Of a DNA stretch of 64,000 bases, positions 13,440-25,174 are shown in pieces. A program made the translations under genes and the position numbers. Under the pieces are notes generated by a model. The model searched no databases. It worked only from the letters and a program-made list of their open reading frames with translations, and had not been told where the DNA came from. Where the stretch lies: NCBI GenBank assembly GCA_000729835.1, contig JFHB01000033.1, positions 62,001-126,000 on the forward strand. The letters run 5' to 3'. The stretch is from Atkinsonella hypoxylon. Taxonomy: Eukaryota > Ascomycota > Sordariomycetes > Hypocreales > Clavicipitaceae. Position 1 is the stretch's first letter. Each line of letters starts with the position of its first letter.

Positions 13440-14604
13440 ATGGACATGAATCCAGAACGAATTCGCATGCTCGAAGAAAATGCAGACAAACCGTTTGAGC
13501 CACCACCTCCACCAATAAATACAAAGGTTCTTCGTATTACCGGCGCTAATCTGCTCGCTTTCAACGTCGACGATGCCGATGACGGACGCAAGGGCATATA
13601 TAAGGACAAGTCCACAAACCCGTTATCTCACAAACGACCATGCGATGCAGAATCTATCAAACAAAAAGGAAAACGAGCGCGATCGGAAAAGAGGTGGAAA
13701 AGCCAAAATATACCTCCCATGTTCCCTCCCGGTAAGTCACCAAGTATAATACGTTGACTGCAGCTAATGTCTGTCTCGCGAGAAAGCACCGCCATCGGAC
13801 CCTGATACAACTTTTCTCACGAGCCTGCTACGCAATTGGCCACTGCAACTCGTAATGCAACCCTCTGAAAACAAAAAATCTATGCCATCGGCAATTATAG
13901 ACAACCGACAGGTAACAGAAGTGGGATTGGTGATTACAGATATGATTCGCAAACACTGCAAACTGCCAGTGCTGCGACTGCCAATCAGGGACGAGGTAAT
14001 AGAAAGCACGAGGTATTCACCTCATTCCAACATCATGCGAGTTATTCATGGCGAATTGTTGGAAGATGTTTAGTGCACTCTTTCGGCTAGGCAAAAGTAC
14101 GAAATGGCACGCCAGCTGCGCAAGTTTGTGAGGCAAATGAAGCAGACTCCACAGGCTAGTTCGATGCCCCGACGCGGCTCTGTCAAAGCTGGAAAACACT
14201 GCATTTTGATAGACAAGCATTTGAACAGTACATACTGGGCGGTGCGGTCCAACCCAAACCACGAGGTTTTTGTGGCATTCTTGACGTCTTCTTTCCATGT
14301 CACAGTGCCGAAGCCAGTCACCGCGGCGCTGGCTTACCAGTTAGGTGTCGACACGCCAGCTGTTCTCAGTCATGGAGACCTCTGTCCAAAGAATATCATT
14401 GTGGACAAAGGCAAGATTGTACAGGTGACAGGGTGGGATTCAGCAGGTTGGTATCCTGGTTGGTGGGATTACGTGAAGTTTTTCGAAGCCCGAACGAGTG
14501 ACGATAACTCTGACTGGTACGATTATGCAACCGAAATATTCGATAATGACTTCGTTGCTGAGTTAGCGGCATATCAAGGCATCGTACGGTGCCAGACGCC
14601 GTGA
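13440..14604 (+). pseudogene. APH-family phosphotransferase relic
   Basis: The family transfers phosphate to small hydroxylated substrates; many fungal members are uncharacterised. Exon 1 is 13440-13731. A 55-base intron (GTAAGT...AAAG, 13732-13786, with a TTGACTG branch-like site) joins exon 2, 13787-14604. The catalytic loop is clear: HGDLCPKNII, followed by AGWYPGWWDYVKF. An in-frame TAG at 14071-14073 (codon 193) interrupts the usual LEDxW segment; the reading frame continues unchanged on both sides. Where family members have IxDWE, with the metal-binding Asp, this copy reads VTGWDSAG, so the Asp appears to be Gly. The N-terminal 97 residues are Pro- and Lys/Arg-rich and atypical. A spliced form using GTAATA at 13996 and TTTAG at 14073 (78 bases, in frame) would remove the stop but also delete conserved residues. 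I favour a pseudogene. Confidence 0.7.
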
Positions 14605-14911
14605 TCGAACATCCTAGGTATGTCGTTGCCCACACGAGACGGCCTGTTCTTTTCTGCTCTGGACTTCTAAGCTCGTCGACCAAGCGGTTGCCGTAGCCTG
14701 GCCTGGGGATTCAGTACTTCTGATATGTGCTTGAGGATACGCATACTTGCTGTCACAATTTGATTCATGGAATTTTACTGCCCAGGCTTGATTGCAAGCT
14801 TTTGGCTCTTACGCTGAGAAGATTGTACAGTCGCAGCACACACACAGAATATGGAGGCTTTAATTCAGATGTATTATAACGAACCATTGTAATAGGCACA
14901 ACTCACTACCA
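14605..14911. other. Short intergenic, convergent 3' ends
   Basis: Lies between the APH relic (+) and the superoxide dismutase gene (-). It would hold both 3' untranslated regions. No other feature is seen. Confidence 0.5.
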
Positions 14912-15829
14912 TTATTTTTCAAAACGCTTGGATACGGTGCCCCAATTGATAACCTCCCAAATAGCACTGAAGTACTCGGCCTTACGGTTTTGGTACTGTA
15001 GATAGTAGGCATGCTCCCAGGCATCGATGCCGAGGAGAGGCTCAAGTTGGCCAGTAACAGGATCCTGATTAGCCCGAGTCACCAGTCCCAAAGTGCCAGA
15101 TGTCTTATCTTTAACGAGCCACGCCCAGCCCGAGCCCTGGATTCCGGCGAGAGCAGCGTTGGTCTGCTTCTTCAGGTTCTCGAATGATCCGAAGTGCTTG
15201 TTGATGGCCGTCTATCCCAGGTAACAAGTTGTGTTAGCTACTTGTCTATTCGGGGGTGATCCTTGGACCAGACATACCAGAAGCTTGCCCTCAGGCTCGC
15301 CGCCGCCGCCCTTGCCATTAGGGGCGAGGTTCTCCCAGAAGAGAGAGTGATTGACGTGGCCACCACCGTGGAAGTTGATCAGAGGAGCCTGAGCGGCAGC
15401 GGCCTTGGCGTCGTTCTTGGCTTGGGCGTCTCCTAGGGCTTCAATGGCGGCATTGTAACTGTTCACATAGGTCTGATGGTGCTTGCTGTAGTGAAGTTCC
15501 ATGATCTGGCCGGAAATGTAAGGCTCGAGGGCAGCATAGTCATCTGTTAATTATTGCCGATACAGAAACAAGAAAAAAAAAAAAAGTCAGCTTGGACGAT
15601 CCTACCAGATTGACTTGCAAGAGGTCTCTTGCGCTAATTTCGCAATAGCCAAAGCACCCGAAATGAGCACCAGTCTGCACCGCGCAACGAGATAATATGA
15701 CTTACAGGGAAGATCTGGCAGCGTGGCCTTGCCTCGAACAAAGCTGGTGCTTGCCATGGAAGTGACGGGCTTAGCAGCGCGAAGACCAGCCCGGACGACA
15801 GGCGAGGTGCGAAGAAGAGTGGAGGCCAT
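14912..15829 (-). CDS. sod2: Mitochondrial Mn-superoxide dismutase
   Basis: Converts superoxide to hydrogen peroxide and oxygen in the mitochondrial matrix. Three exons: 15829-15706, 15543-15278 and 15211-14912, with introns 15705-15544 (GTAAGT...ACAG) and 15277-15212 (GTATGT...ATAG). The product is 229 residues, the normal size. The N-terminus is basic and Ser/Ala-rich (LLRTSPVVRAGLRAAK), as expected for a mitochondrial targeting peptide, and the mature part begins near KATLPDLPYDY. Metal ligands are in place: His in LHYSKHHQ, His in NHSLFW, and Asp and His in the signature DAWEHAYY. It is divergent from PSF3, with 544 bases between the two start codons, so the two may share a promoter region. 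Fe- and Mn-specific residues were not separated, but the layout is typical of fungal Mn enzymes. Confidence 0.95.
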
Positions 15830-16373
15830 GATCAGCGACACCTTTCCTTTTTTTTTTTTTTTTCTTTTTTCGTGTAATTCTATGAAAGAAATGGTGAGAT
15901 GTCGCGAGTTATTTGGGTTTCCGAAAGTTGCGTCGTAGTTGCAGATACGGAGATGTTGAAAGAATTGAGTAATCGACGGCTTGACCGGTTGCAATAGTTC
16001 AGGTGGTTTTGATGAGATGGATCGAGAAGGGGACAGCAGACAAAACGGAGCAGGGTTGATGATGTCAAGCGTCGGGTGGAGGAGAGCTTCGGGTCGGCGA
16101 GCTTTTGTTAAGCTCAAACGTGGGATGCCAATTGGCCCGCGGAAGACATTTTCATCCGACCCTAGCGCGGGCAATGCAGTACGCAGAGGGGTCGAGTTAA
16201 ATTGACCACCCCTTGCTTGGCTCATGTTCATGCGGCTGTCGCTGCATGACCAACAAACATGCCTCTGCTGCAGAAACGCGTTGTAGTTAGTGCAATAATC
16301 CCCACGACATCCACGACAGGCCAACGTCTCGAGAAGCCAGAACGACATCGTTCTCGTCCTCTAAGAGCCTACC

Positions 16374-17005
16374 ATGTCATACTACGACGTTGACGCTATC
16401 TTAACTGACGCAGAGGTACATTCTTCCCCCTCTCACGTCCCTCTCTCTGTCCATCAACATCCAAACGCAACCTCTGCTACAGCCGTCCTAACGCATCCGT
16501 GTCACAACAGAAGGTCCCATGCCAATTCGAGCTCGACGTCCCGTACCTAGGCCACCTGGACAACTCGTCCGGCCTCAAGCCAGGCACGGCGCTCTCCCTC
16601 CCCCTCTGGCTAGCCGAGATGCTCGCCCTCGCCTCCGCAAGCGACGACTCCAAAGCCCCGCTGACGCTGAATCTCCCGTCCTGCCTGTCCGACCAGGTCA
16701 TCAACGCCTTGAAGGCCGATCCTCGAGCCGTCGCGCTGCGCGACCAGTGCGCACACTTCTACGGCATCGGCGTCAGGATGCTGGACCTGTTTGACGAGAG
16801 GGAATTGAGCGCTGTGCTGAGGAAGACTTTTGTCGCGCGAGCAGGCGATCTGGGGCTGCATGCGCGCAAGGCGGACGAGGGCGTTGGAGGACAAGGGGAG
16901 GAGTTCCTGCGGGGGCTGGAAGAGTGGGAGAGGAAGCTGTTTCGGAGGAGCCATGAGGGCGTGAGGAGCTTGAAGGAGTGGACGGAGAAGGTCATGAAGA
17001 TGTAA
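16374..17005 (+). CDS. psf3: GINS complex subunit Psf3
   Basis: Psf3 is one of four GINS subunits; GINS joins Cdc45 and MCM2-7 in the CMG replicative helicase. Exon 1 (16374-16415) encodes MSYYDVDAILTDAE, intron 16416-16510 is GTACAT...ACAG, and exon 2 is 16511-17005, giving 178 residues. The diagnostic N-terminal segment YYDVDAILTDAEKVPCQFELDVPYLGHLD matches the family and spans the splice junction, which supports the intron. The central block with LPLWLAEMLAL is also family-like. The C-terminal part (HEGVRSLKEWTEKV) is helical. The third codon position in exon 2 is very GC-rich compared with neighbours. The gene is divergent from the Mn-SOD gene. Confidence 0.93.
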
Positions 17006-17250
17006 GAGATGGGGATGGGGATAGAGCATAATCTTGGCGTTTTGGGGACGGGTTTATCGGCCCATGTTTATTGAGACGGTTACGAGGGAAACAGGGGAAA
17101 CAGGATACCATTTGGATTTATAAAGAACGGGCAATCGCGGCCGTCTTATATCGTTCCGGGCGCAAGCGCGCGTTTGATTTATAATTGATGGAGGAACAAT
17201 CTTCCTGGGAGAGGTTTCCCATTCCATTGTCGCTGTTTCGAGGTTAAAAC

Positions 17251-18123
17251 CTACGATCCTCGTCGCGAAGTGGCATTATTGCCATAGTGCCTTGCCCCGG
17301 TCACCAATCCCACCTGCACCATCCCAACAACCATCCATCCAAACGTCACCAGCATATCGCTCAGCTCCAACAAGATAAAGTACCTATTCGAATAGCGTAC
17401 CAAATGCGCGGTGCCGCCCCAAACCGCCCCGTAGACCGCCAAAGGCCCCAGCTTGCCCCGCGCAGCATCCCCAACGGCATTCCTCGCCCACGGCCCACAT
17501 CTCCATCGAACCACCACCACCAGCAGCGCGACCTGGAAGACGGCGCCAGCCCAGAATCTCCCCAGCAGGCCGACCACAAACCCTCTGCCGACCGCACCGC
17601 CGCCCAGCACGCGCCCCAAGGCAGACAGCCACGCCACAACCCAGCATGCTTCGGCGTAAAGATGCTCAGCGAGCGTGAGGCCAAAGGCCAAATACACAAT
17701 GGTGCCCAGCACTCGTCCTTTCGACCGGGATCCGCCCCCGTACACAAATCCGCGCAGCAGTCGACGGGCACGGTGCACCGCATAGTTCACCGCTATCCAG
17801 GAGAAGACGGTGCCCCAGGGGACTTGGATCGACTCCTCGAGGAAGTAGTGCGGGGACGAGCGCGCGGCCTTGAGGTTCTCGACGGCGTGCCACCATAGGA
17901 ATTGGCCCAGGGGCGGGGCGAGCAGGCGACGAACATGGTTGATGAGAATGGCTGTGAGAATCGAGAAGAGCGCGTGGGCGGCATTGTTGCGGAATATGTG
18001 GCTCTGCGCGTAATGAACCGTGGCGCTGGCTGTTGTTAAGCTTGGTGGAGGGCTGGTGAGCGGCGCGACGATCGGGCGGGTGGTTGAAAGGAGGCTTGAC
18101 ATGAAGGCCGTGACGGTCAACAT
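17251..18123 (-). CDS. Multi-pass membrane protein, unknown
   Basis: A single-exon frame of 290 residues, taking the ATG at 18123 as start; the open frame extends upstream to 18342, but those residues are not membrane-protein-like. Hydrophobic stretches suggest about five to six transmembrane helices: AHALFSILTAILINHV, VFSWIAVNYAVHRA, TIVYLAFGLTLAEHLYAEA, VVGLLGRFWAGAVFQVALLV, LAVYGAVWGGTAHLV and MLVTFGWMVVGMVQVGLVTG. A basic loop (RARRLLRGF, then SRSKGR) lies between the second and third. I do not recognise a family. The lack of stops, the GC-rich third positions and the periodic hydrophobicity support it being coding, but the antisense strand is also open in part. Confidence 0.65.
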   Translation of the reverse strand: MLTVTAFMSSLLSTTRPIVAPLTSPPPSLTTASATVHYAQSHIFRNNAAHALFSILTAILINHVRRLLAPPLGQFLWWHAVENLKAARSSPHYFLEESIQVPWGTVFSWIAVNYAVHRARRLLRGFVYGGGSRSKGRVLGTIVYLAFGLTLAEHLYAEACWVVAWLSALGRVLGGGAVGRGFVVGLLGRFWAGAVFQVALLVVVVRWRCGPWARNAVGDAARGKLGPLAVYGAVWGGTAHLVRYSNRYFILLELSDMLVTFGWMVVGMVQVGLVTGARHYGNNATSRRGS

Positions 18124-19303
18124 GTTCCAATTGCATTGCGATGGCTGAATGGTGGTGTTTTCCAGTCTGCGTTGCGTTGGTAGGGGCTCTATTAGAAGGC
18201 AGGATGGTTGGTGTTGGAAAACCCAGCCGTCAATCACCGAGTTCCTTGGTGTAGAGTTGAGTGTACGAAGTGTGGGTCTGAGGTAATAACGGCGAATGTC
18301 ACCAACGCCAAGATGGCTGGAAGACACAGTCAGGCCGGGCAAAATCTGGAACTGTAAAGCGGATATTTTGCAATATAAAAATTTGGATCCATAAAATCAT
18401 GATATATTAATCATTAACAGACAATGTACGCCATTTTCCTTTGTGAATGCGCTGCTGCTGGTATCCCAACTCCATATATAGTCGTGATTCTCGTCATCAG
18501 ACGAAACCTCTCATCATCTTGTGAAATTTGAAAGCAATTGGCTGAAAACAGGAAGAAGAGAAAAAGCGCCGGGAAAGGCGCGCCAGAGTCTTTCCATCCC
18601 ACCGCTCTATAATTGTGCCTGCCAAACATGATCGTATCGTCGTGACCCATCTAATGTGCATAGTGTATGTTTATAATCGTAACCCAGAAATGCCCGCCTG
18701 AGCTATAAACCAGAGATGTAATCCAAAAGTAGCCCAAGGAAAAGAAACGTGTTATAACAATGTCATCCCCGATATTTGTGCGGTGATGATAATGGTTCAT
18801 CACAACGCAGCTGGTGCCTTCTTTGAGGACAGTTGACAAAACGTATCCTCCTCTATCGCAAGCAAGATGTATGCAAATTATTAATACTGGAAAGAAAGTA
18901 TAAAGAGAAACACCAGTACTCTGAGAAAGGAAAGCATCAAGAGTCAAGAAATGACGCAGCTGGCAAAACGAGATATGAACACACTGCGAGAGGCGCTAGA
19001 GGAAGGCTCAAATGAAGGAGGAGTTTGCACCCGTGAGGGAGGGTGAGGAACACAAGTGAGGATGCCCAATATTAAATCCATGAGAACCACCCGCCAGGCT
19101 TCCCATCAGTAAATAGACATTGAGAAGCCAATAGATCGCTTGAGAGATTGGTGAACATTGCTTACATGACTTGCCGGCTACCACCTGTAGTTGTGTCGTA
19201 GTCTGTGCGGTAGGTGCACTGAGGAGACACGAAAGAAGCTCCTCTTGTAGAGGTTTGGTAGCAAGCAGCCAATAGAATCGGAAAACAGTAAGGCAGTGAG
19301 TGC
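18124..19303. other. Intergenic
   Basis: Holds the leader of the membrane-protein gene and the 3' region of the C2H2 gene. No supported gene; the open frames are short and AT-rich. Confidence 0.5.
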
Positions 19304-21273
19304 CTACATGTTCATGGGCCATGGATAGGATGAGGTCTGGTCATACAAATCAAAAAATTGCTCAAGGTTCATGTCATTGTAGACGGGCGTAGCAACTCCG
19401 GAGGCTGGATCATTGATGCGGAACATATCGCCGATAGAGATGTCATTCATTTGTGAGCCCTCACTCGTAGCCATGTGCTCGATGACAGTCTCTCTAACAT
19501 AAGCATCACTAGATGGTTGAAGGAGGACATCGCAATTGTCGTTAACATCGTAGTCCGATACATCTCTGTCCACCTCTGGGGCTGGATCCCCCTTAACCTC
19601 GCTATCATGAGGGGCAAGGGAACCATCAGCGACAGAATTGGGGCCAGCCACAGCCTGGTCTCCATCTGCACAAGGAACTTGCACATCCTCAAACCAAAGC
19701 TTTAGGTCTGACATGAGGGGCCAGTTACCGCCACCGATGCCACCGCGTTTCTCGTCGTGGTTGCCTCGACGAGCCTTGGGTTTAAAATGAGTGCGACGCA
19801 GGTGGGCGGCAGCGTTGTAATAAGCACCGTACATCTTGTTATTTGAGCATGACTTACACTCAGACAGCGGCTGTATGGGTGTCACTTGAGAACGAATCCC
19901 AACAGACGCCGGATCGCGACACATCCACTTCTTGACAAGAACCTTGTGCTTAGCGTTAAGGTGACGGCGGAGTTCATGCTCCCCGCGAAAGCCATGAGGA
20001 TGTTCGTCACACTTGTTACAGAAGACTTTGGGGCCTTTGGGTCGCCGATATGGAGTTTTCTGCAGAGCAACCTTGCCCCCTCTGCGGTGTGATGGTGAAG
20101 TTGCTGCCTGAGATGTGAAAGATCCATCCGGCTTGGGACAGATCTTGTTTGTCTTGCCATTCTGTAATTGCTTGGAAAAAGCCTCATGTAGGCGACGTCC
20201 CGAGCCAGATGAACGTACACTAGTCGAGCTGATATTAGATATCGAGCGTTGCATCGACTGTGAGACAGAGGGAGCCAATAAAACGGCAGGGTTGGAAGAA
20301 ATAGAGGGGAAATCTTGAGGCTGCGCAAAACTAGAGCCTATAGCAAGAAGGTCGGTATCAAATGCGGAACTCCTTGCACAGTGATCTTCCGCTTCAACAG
20401 GCTGCAAAGGCTCTGTAAAGGAGAGCTCGTCCGTCTGACGAGATTGAGTAGACAGAAGTCTCATCATGTTGGTCCCATGGCCTCCACCATAGGTACTGTT
20501 CTGTCTCGTAAGTGGTTGGCAAGGCTCGTGAGCAGAGAAACCCGACACCATTGACGGTGGAACTGACGGCACAATGTTGCTACGGGCTTCATCAGGAGAC
20601 AGATAAGTCCCAGCAGCTGCTGCTGGGAATGACTGCTCATCAAACCAGTTGTGAGCACTTAAGTAATTGCCAGGATGAATACCAGCCTCTGGAACACTGC
20701 TGTTCTTCTCATCGACGCTGGCCAGAGGGCTTTGGCTTGAGCCTGCGCCGAAGGAGCCATTCATATGACCGAAGTCACTCGTAGTGAAGGAAGCGGCTGC
20801 ACCACCGTATAAGGAGGCCAGATCAAAATCGGAATGACTGGAGATGCTGCGAGCCATCATGTGTGTGGGATGGTCTTGTTGCGAATAGGCCCGCTGGCAA
20901 GTGAATGGTTGCCAGGCTGGATTCGAACGAGTCTAAAGCACACAGGTCAATAAAGGGGAAGCCTTCATACATTACTAATAGAAGACGACGAGGAAGTGAC
21001 GAGATATGAAGAAGCGGAACACAGCAGAAAGATAAGACGGTGTTTTCGTGAAACATGGTCAGGAGTTCTTACATCCATGACAGCATCGAGTGAAGCTCGG
21101 CCGACCCTTGATGGTTGACTGGACCAACTTGGAGAAAGGTTTGTGGAAAAATCCGGGGTAGGAGAATGATGTTGTGCAAAGCGACGCCGGAGCAGCTCGG
21201 TGGGCACAGTTAAGTTATCAACTTGGAATTGGACCTGTTCTTCTCGAGCTGCGAGATTACTCGTCTTGGCCAT
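19304..21273 (-). CDS. C2H2 zinc-finger transcription factor
   Basis: A predicted nuclear DNA-binding protein of 609 residues. Exon 1 is 21273-21073, intron 21072-20933 is GTAAGA...TTAG in phase 0, and exon 2 is 20932-19304; the joined frame reads VMD then TRSNPAW without a break. The finger region lies near residues 368-450. Finger 1 is FCNKCDEHPHGFRGEHELRRHLNAKH-like; a second has paired cysteines (CKSC) and HLRRTH. Between them is a stretch (KKWMCRDP) seen in a family of filamentous-fungal regulators. Flanks are Ser/Thr/Gln-rich and disordered, and the C-terminus is acidic, like an activation domain. A TG-rich microsatellite lies about 420 bases upstream of the start. The target genes are unknown. 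Confidence 0.87.
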
Positions 21274-24200
21274 GATTCGAATAAAATATATAGCAAATTG
21301 ATGATTCTACTTTGAAAATGACAAATTCAACAATGACGGTGCTGATACCGCTGATACCTGCACAGCTAACGGGCCCAGCCTAGTAAAGACTGGCGTCTGG
21401 TCTACTAAGCGGCGCAGAGGTGGAACGGGTCTGGTATAGGTAATTAGAATGACTGCAGTTACACCACGACCTTGGGGAACAAAGCCGCGCAAACAAGCCA
21501 CAAAACAAAGATGTTTAGGGGAGGAAAAAAAAAAAAGGTACTGATTTTGTATAGAATGCCAACCGTCGGATGATGGTCAGTAAGCACTAGGTTGAGAGGG
21601 ATGGGAGGGAAGAAGAGTGAGAAAGGTGGGAGATGGGCGGATTAAAAGGGCCTGGTAGAAAAGGCGTTCGAATAAGGCGTCTGCTCTATAATGTGTGTGT
21701 GCGTGTGTGTGCGTGTGCGCAGTATGTGGTATGTGGTGTGTGTGTGTGTGTGCGCGTGTGTGTGTGTGTGCGCGTGTGTGTGTGTGTGTGTGTGGGCGAC
21801 AAGGGGCATGGAGTAGGGACGGAGTACTGTATACCTGACCTATTCCCAGAGCGATTCCTGGTGGAGCCGCGGAGGGCCAGAGAAGGATTTAAAAAAAAAT
21901 AAAAATAAAAATAAAAAAGATAGAGAAGGAACGGCTTGGCAGGCAAGCAGGGCCTGGGGTAGTAGACAGCGCGATGGGCTACTTACTTGTAGGTAACCTG
22001 TCTGGGCAGGTATTTGGATCTGGAGGCCCCATGTCGTTGTTGTACTCGGCTGTCTGTTTTGGCGGGACGAAACATGTAATGGATGGAGGCGGATGGCGGC
22101 TCTTACAGCACGAAGCGTGACCATGGCTGCTGTTTGCTTGCGTCGTCAAGTCCTGCAGGCATCTCAGGGACGGCGGCGCAAGATCTGACATGCAGCACTT
22201 CAGTTGCCGTGCTGTTCTCGACTCTAAATTCGGTGTCAAGCATCCCAGAAGCGTCTGATGCCTAGGTACCTAGGTAGCAGGTACAGTGGGTTGTACCTGC
22301 CTCCTAGATGAGCACACGGGACCAAAGCTGCTCACTGACACTCTGACGGCAGTGTACAACTGTGACTGCCAGGAATGGCAATTTCGTCGACCGAGCTTGT
22401 GGTCAGCGGAATGCTTGCGCCACAGCCAAAACTGGTCGACTTTGGTCCACTTCCTTGCCTTAAGCATGCGGAACAAAGGCCACCAACTAGACCTACCTAC
22501 CCCCCAGGTCTGTAGGAGGTAGGAGGCCTGGTACTTTTTGGTGCAGGTCAATAATCCAGCGAGCCCTCGAAGAACATGCAAGACATGCTCGGTAACCAAA
22601 CTTTACATGTAGTCTAGTAAAGTCCTTTCCACTCGTCGTGTCCATGAAACTGGCCCCTATGACAGGGGTCCATCCCAGATTTCCACCAGACATCATGGTT
22701 TGGCAGAATGACAGTATGAGCGGGCAAGAAATATGCTTGTGAGGCTCAATCACTCACTCCACTGCCGTACATGGATTACCCCAGACTGATGTTACAATGG
22801 TGCTACTATCGAATTCGCAGTCGTCGCAGCTTTTCCTTAATATCTTTGTTCGCGCGCCATGATGCGCACTTCCATCACTTGATCCTCTTGCCCAACTTCT
22901 GCTGCTTACTGAGACCAAGACGTCCATGCCCTTTGTTGGCAAGGAGCATTCTCTGCTTCAGCTGCGAGATACGACAGACAGGGTCCGTCTGGAACTTTTT
23001 CCGTCGTAGTTGTGAGTATGTTCCGGTTTATCGCCCCCCCCCCCTTCCTTCTCGATTCGTCATTGCCATGAAGAAATCAATCACCGAATGCAGCGCTGTC
23101 GAGCCGTGTCAGACTTGTAGAATGCCTGACCGTTTTGCTCTCTCACAAGATTCAGTTGCATGGGCGGCCGTTGACGAATGAAAAAGACCCTGGGAGAGGA
23201 CAGGGGGTCCACTAGGCACTCCAATGACGCCCGAATTATCTGCTGGACAATAACTAGGAAGGTACTGTAGGTAGGCACCTACCTTTCACCAGACATCACA
23301 CCCGACATCACTCTTGGAGCATCATCAGTCCAAACGCCTACAGACCACCTTCATTTCCACCAAAACACTTTATGTACCTGAGGCATGCGCAAGACCGAAG
23401 CGGCCTGATGGCTGCCACACTGTTTGAAACGTGGCGCTTGTCCTAGATTTCGTAGCATTTGGATACCTAGGACGATCCGCTTGGTAGTATCTCTGCCTAG
23501 GGCCCTCCCCGGCTGGTGATCGCTATCCTATCATCTATCATTCGTCAAGATCTCTCTGGGTTCTAAGGCAGCCAGAAATGTCTTGCCTGCACCGATTTCA
23601 ATGAATCAATGGAAATAATTCAATCAGTCGCTGTGGCTCGATATTCTTTGCTTCATGATACTGCAGCTCTTCGGAAAGCTTGCTTGCAGTATGGCGTGCA
23701 GAACATTGTCCAGACATGTACCTTGGGACTTCCGACCATTGCGATCTATTCTTGTTCGGATGGCATGCTGTCATCTTCCAAAGGATAATTTCCTCCAGCA
23801 GATCGTCGAGTAAGATGTGAGCCTAGTTATGTCGAATGACCGAGGTACACTCGGTATCAATACCGATGCTGCAGGGTGCCATTGAAGTCATGCCTCCGTT
23901 CTTGTGCTTGTGATTTGAGCTGGATTCCGGAGCAGAAGCCTCCTACCAAAATGAGGCCAACATGGGAGTAACAACACAGAACTCCGATCACGGTCTCTGT
24001 TGCGCAAAGGCATTCTTCGTCATCGATGCCGAAGAACCAAAGCCGCGCGACGCGAAGGCGGGAGGTTGCTACATTTTTTATCTCGTCTTATCATGTGACG
24101 ATGTTGTGATCCTTGTGTCCAGCACAGCCCACGAACTGACAGCTCGGCAAAGCTCACAGCCCACCCAGCACCGCCTCGTTATACAGAAGGAAGGATACAC

Positions 24201-25174
24201 AGTTGTGGTGCACACTGCATAGAGTCAGTGTTTCTATGGCTAAGCAAAGCTGTCAGCAATTACCCATCCTCGTTTTGGCTCTCCGTATAAATTCCTGTTC
24301 CCTAGCCCTTTCACCAATAGTCTTCATAGCTTCAAGCCCTCTCCATTTATTATTTGTCTATCTTTAAATTCATCTTTTTTTATTTTAAACAGCTCTGATA
24401 TCATTTTACGGGACAGGACCCACAAATTCGAATTCCCAGAACAAGCTAGGTCTAGTGTCTTGGCGCCAGGAACTAGGGTCCGTCATTGGCTACCTATGTA
24501 AAAAAGTGAGGCGGTCTTGCAGCGATAGGCAAGAAATGCTTAGAACTGGCCCAGACTACTCCATACAGACAGTGATATAGTTAATATATTACACTTTGTG
24601 ATGTTCGCGCGTAGTTCTTTGCGAAGATGAGGCTCTGCTTTAGTGACACCTGGCCACCTGATCTGCGCCACTCACTTCTACACTGTCTAGTTGTTCTTGG
24701 CCGACGGGTCAAATGGTTGTCGTTCGCATACTTTCGGCACTGGGCTATTGCCGGGTCACTCTTTGCTATTTCCTGTTATGTGGTGTAATGGGAGCGGCTA
24801 CCGAATAGATGTCGTGCGAGCCCCAGGTCAAACACAATAGCAGGTGAATTTCATACGAAGAAATGGAGATGTGAAAGGGTGCATTCAAGTCCTCGTAGAA
24901 AATCAATTGTCGATGAGAACGATAGTTATATCAGAAACCAAACCTGTTATATCTTCAACACTTATCGTAGCACTTATCTTAGGAGGAGCTTATTTATGCA
25001 TGCGGTGCCGGCAAATCTTCGGCATCCTGCGATGACACTTTGGCAACTACCTGTATCGTTTCAGGGAGGATATCAGTTATATTAAAGACAGGAGCCAGCT
25101 GCCATCAGCACAGCGCTCTCTGCATCACCAAATTGTTCTACGTCCATGTGAGAACGGGGACAAGCTGCGGCAAG
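21274..25174. other. Long intergenic
   Basis: Almost 4 kb with no supported gene. It includes the TG microsatellite at 21692-21795, A-rich runs at 21524-21536 and 21890-21917, and GGTACCTAGGT-type short palindromes near 22262 and 23265. Open frames are short and without motifs. The left part would contain the promoter and leader of the C2H2 gene, the right part those of the OS-9 gene. Confidence 0.5.
21692..21795. repeat. (TG)n microsatellite with GC interruptions
   Basis: About 100 bases made almost wholly of TG dinucleotides with periodic GCG interruptions. It lies upstream of the C2H2 gene. Alternating purine-pyrimidine sequence of this kind can adopt Z-DNA. Confidence 0.9.

Noticed and set aside
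15602..16348. 248-codon minus-strand frame overlapping sod2
   Set aside because: It includes sod2 exon 1 in frame but its upstream part is leader sequence and its downstream end runs into the first intron.
24380..24440. ATGATATCAGAGC on the minus strand, like a retrotransposon primer-binding site
   Set aside because: Resembles the TGGTATCAGAGC site of copia elements, but no LTR ends, gag or pol sequence was found around it.
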